From Bacillota bacterium (GTDB lineage: Bacteria; Bacillota; Clostridia; Lachnospirales; Lachnospiraceae): a stretch of 8,195 bases of DNA. The first letter of the stretch is position 1. The number at the start of each line of letters is the position of its first letter. The notes beneath the pieces are model-generated. The model was not told the DNA's origin and did not search any database. It worked only from the letters and a program-made list of their open reading frames with translations. The stretch covers positions 1-8,195 of the forward strand of contig JAEZUM010000045.1 of the NCBI GenBank assembly GCA_023421075.1, in the 5' to 3' direction. A program made the translations under genes and the position numbers. This document shows, piece after piece, positions 1 to 4,602 of the stretch.

Positions 1-127
1 GATGTGCTAGAGGCTTATTTTGCATACCCAAAAACAGGAATTGTAGATACCAAACATCAAAATGGCTCTAAACATAGAAAAGGAGCGGGATTCAAAAGAA
101 TCCCACCCCAACTATTGACACAGAGCC
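1..127. mobile_element. Right end of a probable ISL3-like insertion sequence (partial, runs off the left edge)
   Basis: Read inward from base 127 on the minus strand, the sequence begins GGCTCTGTGTCAATAG. From memory this resembles ISL3-family terminal inverted repeats, which typically start GGCTCTTTGTCAA. A second inverted copy of the outermost six bases lies inside at 64-69 (GGCTCT against AGAGCC at 122-127). A perfect 7-bp hairpin, GGGATTC-AAAA-GAATCCC, sits at 87-104. The plus frame is open from base 1 to a stop at 139-141 (46 codons), but it reads straight through the proposed terminus, so I do not call it the transposase end. The left end and target duplication are outside the window. 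The family call is recognition without a database search. No gene is called in the 166 bases before the Nudix stop codon. Confidence 0.4.
87..104. repeat. Perfect 7-bp inverted repeat with AAAA loop
   Basis: GGGATTC (87-93) pairs perfectly with GAATCCC (98-104) across a four-base loop. It is nested inside weaker pairings: CATAG 73-77 with CTATTG 112-117 (one bulge), and GGCTCT 64-69 with AGAGCC 122-127. No thymine run follows the 7-bp stem on either strand, so it is not a good intrinsic terminator for the Nudix gene. It more likely belongs to the subterminal structure of the insertion element. Confidence 0.6.
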
Positions 128-166
128 TTTATTATAAGTGAAAAGAGATTACGATATGAATTTGCA

Positions 167-634
167 TTATAGCCTTTCCTTTAACATGCTTTTATATCGA
201 TCAATAATTGTATCATGACTTCTGACAATCTTCTCAGGTAAGCGGTCAAAACTATAAAACGCAATGTCCAGAGATTCGACATGATCAACAATAATTTTAC
301 CCTGATATTCGCGAGTATAATAGGCAGCAGTTACTGAGTAGAACTCATCTTTATTCGATAAGCTGACAAAATAGTCACGTCCGGAGAAGATATCTATAAG
401 AGTAAGTGTTCCAAGTGTTAGACCGGTTTCCTCAAAGACTTCTCTTCTGGCGGTATCCTCTACAGATTCCCCTAATTCCATTAGACCGCCTGGTAACCCC
501 CATATTTCAATTGGGGAATCAGATCGTTTCTGGAGTAATATTCGGTTGTTGGAATCAATTATGATAACTACAGAACCAACTAAAATAAGTGGACGATGTC
601 CAACCAGTTTTCTTAAATCTTCAACGTAATCCAT
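167..634 (-). CDS. Nudix hydrolase (MutT/ADP-ribose pyrophosphatase-like)
   Basis: A 155-residue soluble protein, the normal size for a single-domain Nudix enzyme. The Nudix box is complete at residues 50-72: Gly50, five residues, Glu56, seven residues, then REVFEETGL at 64-72. Glu65, Glu68 and Glu69 are the expected Mg2+ ligands. The N-terminal stretch, with the central strand VGSVVIII at 19-26 followed by ILLQKR, is the usual first part of the fold. Such enzymes hydrolyse nucleoside diphosphates linked to another group. The substrate (oxidised dNTP, ADP-ribose, NADH or other) cannot be read from the sequence. The ATG at 632-634 is preceded by AAGGAG at only 4 nt, slightly close but acceptable. 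The gene lies 59 nt downstream of the DJ-1-like gene on the same strand and may be co-transcribed with it. No convincing terminator follows it. Confidence 0.93.
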   Translation of the reverse strand: MDYVEDLRKLVGHRPLILVGSVVIIIDSNNRILLQKRSDSPIEIWGLPGGLMELGESVEDTARREVFEETGLTLGTLTLIDIFSGRDYFVSLSNKDEFYSVTAAYYTREYQGKIIVDHVESLDIAFYSFDRLPEKIVRSHDTIIDRYKSMLKERL

Positions 635-649
635 AAGGCTCCTTAGGGT

Positions 650-661
650 GTGTTATAACAC
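650..661. promoter_or_regulatory. 12-bp perfect palindrome upstream of the Nudix ribosome binding site
   Basis: GTGTTATAACAC is a perfect palindrome lying 6 bases upstream of the AAGGAG of the Nudix gene, in the 59-nt gap after the DJ-1-like gene. On the minus strand it contains TGTTATAAC, which resembles an extended -10 element (TGnTATAAT). It could therefore be an operator, an internal promoter, or both. No good -35 hexamer lies 16-18 bp upstream, and the implied leader would be only about 12 nt. It has no T-run and is not a terminator. Confidence 0.35.
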
Positions 662-693
662 CAACAAATATTAAGTATGTATTGATAGGTATA

Positions 694-1272
694 TCAGAAA
701 CCCATGGCTTCTTTTACTTCCTCCATCTTCTCTTTGGAGGTTAACAGCTCAAGCAGCTTGAAGGCTACATCCGGAGCGGTCTGAGGGCAATAGGAAGTAA
801 TGATATTATGATCCACAACAACCGGTTCATTCACCACCTCTACCTGAAACTGAGCTAATTGTGCCTGACGATATCCGTCACGAAGGTGGTAGGTTGTAGC
901 TCGTCTATTCTTTAATATTCCACTTTTTCCAAGAGGGAGTGCGGCCACACAAATCGTCGCAATGATTTTATCCTGTTGGTTAAATTCGCGGATGATATTC
1001 AGGAAACGTTCATCGTAAGCATCCTCATAGAAACCGAATTCCTCAAAGCCGCCGGGTATGGCCAATGCATCATAATTTGCAGTATTGATTTGATCCAGAG
1101 TCTTATCTACGATAACAGGAATATGAAAGGTACTGACAATTTCTTTGTGAAAACCACAGGTCTCAACCGTTACATCACATCCAAAATCATTTCTGGCCCA
1201 TCCAAGAACATCCACAAAGACACTAAACTCCATGGTTTCAAATCCTCTAGCCAATAATAGTAATACTTTCAT
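694..1272 (-). CDS. DJ-1/PfpI (ThiJ-like) family protein
   Basis: A 192-residue protein with the flavodoxin-like fold of the DJ-1/PfpI superfamily. The N-terminal strand MKVLLLLARGFETMEF carries the conserved acidic residue Glu12, equivalent to Glu18 of human DJ-1. AIPGGFEEF at 71-79 is the family's PGG loop. Cys108, in ATICVAALPLG, is the nucleophile-elbow cysteine. Cys108 is followed by Val rather than His, so it lacks the Cys-His pair of PfpI-type proteases and resembles the DJ-1/YajL/ThiJ branch. Members include stress proteins and reported glyoxalase or deglycase enzymes. The specific reaction here is unknown. The start is firm: AAGGAGG lies 5 nt before the ATG. It is divergent from the ABC operon and is followed by the Nudix gene, which may form a small stress or housekeeping unit with it (inference). 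Confidence 0.92.
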   Translation of the reverse strand: MKVLLLLARGFETMEFSVFVDVLGWARNDFGCDVTVETCGFHKEIVSTFHIPVIVDKTLDQINTANYDALAIPGGFEEFGFYEDAYDERFLNIIREFNQQDKIIATICVAALPLGKSGILKNRRATTYHLRDGYRQAQLAQFQVEVVNEPVVVDHNIITSYCPQTAPDVAFKLLELLTSKEKMEEVKEAMGF

Positions 1273-1277
1273 CGTAT

Positions 1278-1336
1278 CCTCCTTATCGATTCGTTGCCAA
1301 TCGTTACGTTACGCTTATTATTTACCTGTTATTATA
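1278..1336 (-). promoter_or_regulatory. Candidate promoter, leader and SD of the DJ-1-like gene
   Basis: On the minus strand a perfect TATAAT occupies 1336-1331. The best -35 at 17-bp spacing is TATTCA (1359-1354), which is weak. Transcription from here would give a leader of about 50 nt ending in AAGGAGG (1284-1278). Just upstream of the SD, CGATT and AATCG (1287-1291 and 1299-1303) form a short 5-bp inverted repeat with a 7-base loop. The -10 and SD are visible directly; their use is inferred. Confidence 0.4.
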
Positions 1337-1401
1337 ATTGATATCTTTAAAAATGAATACTACTATTTTCCTTTATTTTCTACCTTATAATTTTTTTCGA
1401 T

Positions 1402-1417
1402 TTCATCTTAAGATGAA
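1402..1417. promoter_or_regulatory. 16-bp perfect palindrome in the divergent intergenic region (candidate operator)
   Basis: TTCATCTTAAGATGAA is a perfect palindrome with no spacer, lying between the two divergent transcription units. It is about 66 bp upstream of the candidate -10 of the DJ-1-like gene and about 47 bp upstream of the candidate -35 of the ABC operon. That is a suitable place for a dimeric regulator controlling one or both. It is not followed by a T-run. LytTR proteins normally bind direct repeats, so this is unlikely to be the site of the operon's own LytTR protein. Confidence 0.45.
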
Positions 1418-1420
1418 TTT

Positions 1421-1447
1421 TTGCATCCTACCGATACCGGAATGCAA
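1421..1447. repeat. Nested inverted repeat TTGCAT...ATGCAA
   Basis: TTGCAT (1421-1426) is the inverse of ATGCAA (1442-1447). Between them CCG (1431-1433) pairs with CGG (1438-1440) around the loop ATAC, so the element can fold into a two-part hairpin. It lies just upstream of the candidate promoter of the ABC operon, 4 bp beyond the 16-bp palindrome. A further TTGCAT occurs at 1526-1531, in the leader of the ATPase gene. It may be a second regulatory site; no regulator can be named. Confidence 0.4.
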
Positions 1448-1463
1448 CTTACTCTTACTCCTA

Positions 1464-1492
1464 TTGCGATAATTCTGATTTGGGAATACACT
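1464..1492 (+). promoter_or_regulatory. Candidate sigma-A-type promoter of the ABC/LytTR operon
   Basis: TTGCGA (1464-1469) and TACACT (1487-1492) are separated by exactly 17 bp and each match four of six consensus positions. Transcription would start near 1499, giving a leader of about 75 nt before the ATPase ATG. A perfect TATAAT at 1386-1391 is an alternative -10, but no acceptable -35 stands 16-18 bp upstream of it. The match is modest; this is the best candidate rather than a certain promoter. Confidence 0.3.
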
Positions 1493-1574
1493 CATAGCAA
1501 CAGAAGATGTGCATAAAGTAAGGCATTGCATTCAAGTTATTATTAATAGAAGAAGAAAGAAAGGTGTGGGAACG

Positions 1575-2483
1575 ATGGAGGACATTATTCAGGTTAATCA
1601 TCTCAAGAAGCATTTTAGAGAGGTAAAAGCGGTGGATGACATCAGCTTTCGCGTCAAAAAGGGTCAGTTGTATGGATTTCTAGGAGTTAACGGAGCCGGG
1701 AAATCAACGACCATCAATATGTTATGTACATTATTAAGCAACAACGAGGGTGAGGCATATGTCTGCGGATATCGGTTGGGGAAACAGGATCGCGAGATAC
1801 GCAGTAAGATAGGAGTGGTCTTCCAGGATAATACATTGGATAACCGGTTGTCGATTAAGGAGAATCTCATTACACGGGCGTCCCTTTATGATAACAGCAC
1901 AAGCTCCATTCATAAAAATCTTAATTATGTATGCGATATCCTTGACATCGGGGATATTTTGAACCGGCAATTTCGAAAGCTGTCCGGAGGTCAAAAGAGA
2001 CGTTGTGAGATCGCGAAAGCATTAATGAATCGACCGGAGCTCCTGTTCTTAGATGAACCTACCACGGGGCTGGATCCTCAGACCAGGCAGAATGTATGGG
2101 AGAGCGTGGAACGGTTGCAAAAGGAAGACAGTATGACGGTTTTTCTTACGACGCACTATATGGAGGAGGCAGCCAAAGCACAGTATATCTCCATCATGGA
2201 GGCAGGAAAGCTGGTAGCGGATGGTACACCTTCCGAATTAAAGCAGCGGCATGCTCAGGATATCTTAAGATTAGTACCGGAGAACCGGGAGGAGCTGGCG
2301 AGACAGCTGGAGGAAGAGCGTTTGGTCTTCGAACATAGAAGCAACCACATTCGTGTCACGATACCGGATTCTTTGTTTGGACTTGAGCTTTTAAATAAGG
2401 TAAGAAATAATCTGAGATCCTTTGAATTAGTGCAGGGGACCATGGATGATGTATTCTTGAATATCACAGGAAAGAGCCTGTAA
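1575..2483 (+). CDS. ABC-2 type exporter, ATP-binding subunit (DrrA/CcmA-like)
   Basis: A 302-residue nucleotide-binding subunit that powers the permease encoded next. All ATPase motifs are intact: Walker A GVNGAGKST at 37-45, Q-loop Gln84, signature LSGGQ at 136-140, Walker B LLFLDE at 156-161 with catalytic Glu161, D-loop GLD at 165-167 and H-loop His194. The C-terminal extension ending MDDVFLNITGKSL is typical of the drug- and lantibiotic-type ABC-2 ATPases. I start at the ATG at 1575 because AAAGGTG lies 8 nt upstream and the protein then begins MEDIIQVNHLKK, as in relatives. An in-frame GTG at 1509 would add 22 basic residues but has no SD. It is first of four tightly spaced genes, with a 13-nt gap to the permease. 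The substrate is unknown: peptide, antibiotic or lipid are all possible. Confidence 0.93.
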   Translation: MEDIIQVNHLKKHFREVKAVDDISFRVKKGQLYGFLGVNGAGKSTTINMLCTLLSNNEGEAYVCGYRLGKQDREIRSKIGVVFQDNTLDNRLSIKENLITRASLYDNSTSSIHKNLNYVCDILDIGDILNRQFRKLSGGQKRRCEIAKALMNRPELLFLDEPTTGLDPQTRQNVWESVERLQKEDSMTVFLTTHYMEEAAKAQYISIMEAGKLVADGTPSELKQRHAQDILRLVPENREELARQLEEERLVFEHRSNHIRVTIPDSLFGLELLNKVRNNLRSFELVQGTMDDVFLNITGKSL

Positions 2484-2496
2484 GGGAGGAAGAAAG

Positions 2497-3408
2497 ATGT
2501 TAATATTCAGATTAATCAAGAGAAACATATTAGTTTATTGCAGAGACCGCTCTAATATCTTTTTCTCACTTTTGTCTATGTTGATTATCATTGGTTTGAT
2601 GGTGGTCTTCCTTGGAAAAATGAATGCGGACGGTGTTGTTGATCTATTAAATCAGTATGGCGGTGAACGGGATGCTGCGCTTGACCGATCCAATGCGGAG
2701 CAGTTGGTTATGCTCTGGACACTTGCCGGAATCGTTGTAGTTAATTCTATAACAATTACTCTGTCCATGGTAGGTATCATGGTAGAGGATGAAGCGCAGA
2801 AGAGATTATCCAGCTTCTTTGTAGCACCGGTAAGCCGCAGGGTATTCGTATTCAGTTATATTGCAGCCGCCATTATAATGGGAATAATTATGTGCGTTCT
2901 TACGGTTATTATCGGAGAAGCCTATATCGTGGTTACCGGCGGAACGATGTTTACAACGGCGCTGATGGGAAAGGTATTTCTTTACATCCTTCTCAATGTA
3001 TTCACATCAGCAACCATGGTATTTCTTATCGCTAACTTTGTTCACAGTCAGAGTGCCTTCGGTGGACTGAGTACCATTATCGGAACACTGGTGGGTTTTC
3101 TTGCCGGCATTTATCTGCCTCTTGGGATGCTTCCCGAGAAATTGCAGGATGTACTCAAATGCTTTCCTCTTCTTCATGGTTGTTCCGTCATGCGAGAGCT
3201 ATTAACAAAGGATATTATAACGAAAACCTTTGCGAATTGCCCTGAAGAATTAATCAGCGGTTATAAAGAGGCTATGGGAATAACCATAATGCATGGGGGA
3301 GAGGCAGTTTCAAGTACATTTCAGGTGGCATTCCTGGTAATTAGTGGTATAATCTTCATAGGGGTTGCGGCATTGCTGCAAAGTAAGAGAAATGTCATGA
3401 GCAGATAG
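2497..3408 (+). CDS. ABC-2 type exporter, permease subunit
   Basis: A 303-residue integral membrane protein with about six predicted helices, roughly at residues 22-40, 72-95, 117-145, 157-182, 190-208 and 276-296. The N-terminus has the short amphipathic basic stretch before helix 1 that is common in this family. A loop of about 30 residues separates helices 1 and 2, and a larger extracytoplasmic loop (about 210-275) precedes the last helix. The motif FLAGIYLPLGMLP near 201-213 is typical of ABC-2 permeases. GGGAGG 7 nt upstream of the ATG fixes the start. It follows its ATPase by 13 nt and precedes the LytTR gene by 8 nt; its TAG stop forms part of the next gene's ribosome binding site. With the ATPase it should form a dimeric-permease exporter. 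The substrate is not deducible. Confidence 0.92.
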   Translation: MLIFRLIKRNILVYCRDRSNIFFSLLSMLIIIGLMVVFLGKMNADGVVDLLNQYGGERDAALDRSNAEQLVMLWTLAGIVVVNSITITLSMVGIMVEDEAQKRLSSFFVAPVSRRVFVFSYIAAAIIMGIIMCVLTVIIGEAYIVVTGGTMFTTALMGKVFLYILLNVFTSATMVFLIANFVHSQSAFGGLSTIIGTLVGFLAGIYLPLGMLPEKLQDVLKCFPLLHGCSVMRELLTKDIITKTFANCPEELISGYKEAMGITIMHGGEAVSSTFQVAFLVISGIIFIGVAALLQSKRNVMSR

Positions 3409-3416
3409 GAGATCCT

Positions 3417-3854
3417 ATGAAGATAATTATTGAGGAATGTAATCCAGGGGAAGAGGATCAGATCATTATTCGTTGCAACAAACTGGATGAGAATATTCTT
3501 AAATTAATTTCGGAGCTGAAACAGGGTCAGAAGAAGCTGACCGGAATTAAGGATGGCAACATGGTAATGATCGATCCCTCCAATGTTTATTATTTTGAAG
3601 GGGTAGATAATAAAGTATTCCTTTATTGCAAACAAAATGTCTACGAGACAAAGCTCAAGTTATACGAGATAGAAGAAGAGTATAAGAATACGGACTTCTT
3701 TCGTGCTTCTAAGTCAGTCATACTCAATGTAGCTAAGATTAAGAGCATAAGTCCGGCTTACTCGGGGCGGTTCGAGGCACAGCTTTTCAACGGTGAAGTG
3801 GTAGTAATCTCAAGACAATATGTACCTGATCTAAAGAAAAAGCTGGGAATGTAG
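3417..3854 (+). CDS. Stand-alone LytTR DNA-binding transcriptional regulator
   Basis: A 145-residue protein with a LytTR domain over about residues 42-145. Recognisable parts are the strand run VYYFEGVDNKVFLYC, the FFRASKSVILNVAKIKSI block at 94-111 with the family's typical Arg/Ser/Asn pattern, and the C-terminal SRQYVPDLKKKLG. The first 40 residues (MKIIIEECNPGEEDQIIIRC onward) are the short leader common to stand-alone LytTR proteins. No receiver domain and no sensor kinase is encoded nearby. LytTR domains are beta-rich and bind imperfect direct repeats. TAGGAGA, overlapping the permease stop, serves as SD for the ATG at 3417. The gene lies between an exporter and a DUF3021 membrane protein, which suggests control by that membrane partner, with the operon itself as the probable target (inference). 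Confidence 0.92.
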   Translation: MKIIIEECNPGEEDQIIIRCNKLDENILKLISELKQGQKKLTGIKDGNMVMIDPSNVYYFEGVDNKVFLYCKQNVYETKLKLYEIEEEYKNTDFFRASKSVILNVAKIKSISPAYSGRFEAQLFNGEVVVISRQYVPDLKKKLGM

Positions 3855-3865
3855 GAGGTGGAGAC

Positions 3866-4306
3866 ATGGAAAGCATAAAAAAAGTAATTCAGACCTTCTT
3901 TTATGTATTATCGGGAAGTATTATCAGCACGGCAATTTTTATGACTATTTTTCTTTCTGATCTATATTTTAATGTAGAAGTCATATGGCAGGTCATCGTC
4001 ATGGCGGTGATCACCTCACTTGGAACATTGATATATCATTCCAAGCAGGAAATTAGTAAGAAGCAGATGAGAGTACGTCTCATTGTGCATTATACTTATA
4101 TTAATGTAGTAGTTCTCGGCTGTGCGATCTTATGGCAGTGGGTCAATATACATCGTATTTCACAGATAATCACCATGGTACTGCTGGTGGCATGTGTATA
4201 CTTTAGTGTTACTACAGCCATGTACAGTAATGAGAAGCGGATTGCGGAGAATTTTAATCAGAGACTTCGTTCCAGGTATCCGGAGGAAGACAAGAAGGAA
4301 GAATAA
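3866..4306 (+). CDS. DUF3021-like four-helix membrane protein, putative LytTR partner/inhibitor
   Basis: A 146-residue protein with four predicted membrane helices at about 11-31, 38-57, 73-93 and 100-118, short loops, and a charged C-terminal tail (121-146) rich in Arg, Lys and Glu that should face the cytoplasm. Size and helix spacing match DUF3021 proteins, which commonly follow LytTR genes in Firmicutes. By analogy with the LytTR regulatory systems HdrRM and BrsRM of Streptococcus mutans, it may sequester or inhibit the LytTR protein until a signal arrives. That role is inferred from gene order, not shown by sequence. AGGAGGTG stands 5 nt before the ATG, and the gap after the LytTR stop is 11 nt. 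Its last codons and TAA stop form the first copy of a 13-bp tandem repeat that continues into the noncoding region. Confidence 0.85.
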   Translation: MESIKKVIQTFFYVLSGSIISTAIFMTIFLSDLYFNVEVIWQVIVMAVITSLGTLIYHSKQEISKKQMRVRLIVHYTYINVVVLGCAILWQWVNIHRISQIITMVLLVACVYFSVTTAMYSNEKRIAENFNQRLRSRYPEEDKKEE

Positions 4307-4364
4307 GATAGCGGATAAGATAAAAGACTAAGATATAAGAATGAGATAAATGAATAAGATAGAT
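4301..4364 (+). repeat. Five-copy imperfect 13-bp tandem repeat, consensus GAATAAGATAAAT
   Basis: Five units lie head to tail: GAATAAGATAGC (4301-4312, one base short), GGATAAGATAAAA (4313-4325), GACTAAGATATAA (4326-4338), GAATGAGATAAAT (4339-4351) and GAATAAGATAGAT (4352-4364). Nine of the 13 positions are constant or change once. The first unit contains the last sense codon and the TAA stop of the DUF3021 gene, so the array begins inside the coding sequence. Because 13 is not a multiple of three, the array puts stop codons in every plus frame. The array is visible directly; a function is not. Confidence 0.8.
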
Positions 4365-4409
4365 AACGTAAAGAGGTTATAAAGCAAAGATTTTATTTCA
4401 GGTATAAAT

Positions 4410-4462
4410 AGAGCTCTCAAACAAAAAGGCGTATACCGCTTTTCTGTCTGAGAGCTTTTCTT
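4410..4462. terminator. Rho-independent terminator, probably shared by the convergent operons
   Basis: AGCTCTCA (4412-4419) pairs perfectly with TGAGAGCT (4449-4456). Pairing continues inward through AACAAAAAG against TTTTCTGTC with a few mismatches, to GCG-TATAC-CGC at the tip. On the plus strand TTTTCTT follows the stem, the expected U-tract for the ABC/LytTR/DUF3021 operon that ends about 100 nt earlier. On the minus strand the stem is better paired, since two A-C mismatches become T-G wobbles, but the following CTATTTAT is a weaker U-tract. It probably also ends the exporter-pair transcript, whose stop is 147 nt away. Confidence 0.75.
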
Positions 4463-4500
4463 ATAAAGGTGTTAATAAAGTGAGTATATACAAGCTTACT

Positions 4501-4531
4501 TCCAATGTGACAAGCACGCATGCGAATTGGA
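4501..4531. repeat. Inverted repeat TCCAAT...ATTGGA enclosing palindrome CGCATGCG
   Basis: TCCAAT (4501-4506) and ATTGGA (4526-4531) are inverted copies separated by 19 bases that include the self-complementary CGCATGCG (4517-4524). It lies in the noncoding stretch between the shared terminator and the stop codon of the second exporter gene. It would be in the 3' untranslated part of the minus-strand transcript. There is no U-tract. I see nothing else supportable between 4463 and 4602. Confidence 0.35.
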
Positions 4532-4602
4532 GAACTTCGCTTCACCTATTGCTTCGGGATTGTATCAGTCTAGCCGTTACTCTTTTGTAGAATCCGGTTC
4601 AA

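Noticed and set aside
115..138. TTGACA (115-120) followed by TATAAG (133-138) as a promoter
   Set aside because: The spacer is only 12 bp, far from the 16-18 bp needed, and no plus-strand gene follows.
1..141. Open plus frame from base 1 to TGA at 139-141 (46 codons), possible C-terminal end of a gene
   Set aside because: It has no recognisable motif, reads through the proposed insertion-sequence terminus and through strong inverted repeats, and a 46-codon open stretch is not improbable by chance.
976..1257. 93-codon plus-strand frame opposite the DJ-1-like gene
   Set aside because: It is antisense to a clear conserved gene, with no SD and no recognisable motif.
1440..1505. LytTR direct-repeat binding site upstream of the operon (AAC/GTT cores near 1446 and 1499)
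   Set aside because: The cores match the 9-bp LytTR consensus poorly and are 53 bp apart instead of about 21-22 bp.
1509..1574. Upstream GTG start adding 22 residues to the ABC ATPase
   Set aside because: No SD precedes it, the added residues are unlike the family, and the ATG at 1575 has AAAGGTG at good spacing and gives the usual N-terminus.
4301..4364. CRISPR-like array
   Set aside because: The units are 13 bp, contiguous and imperfect, with no spacers; it is a simple tandem repeat.
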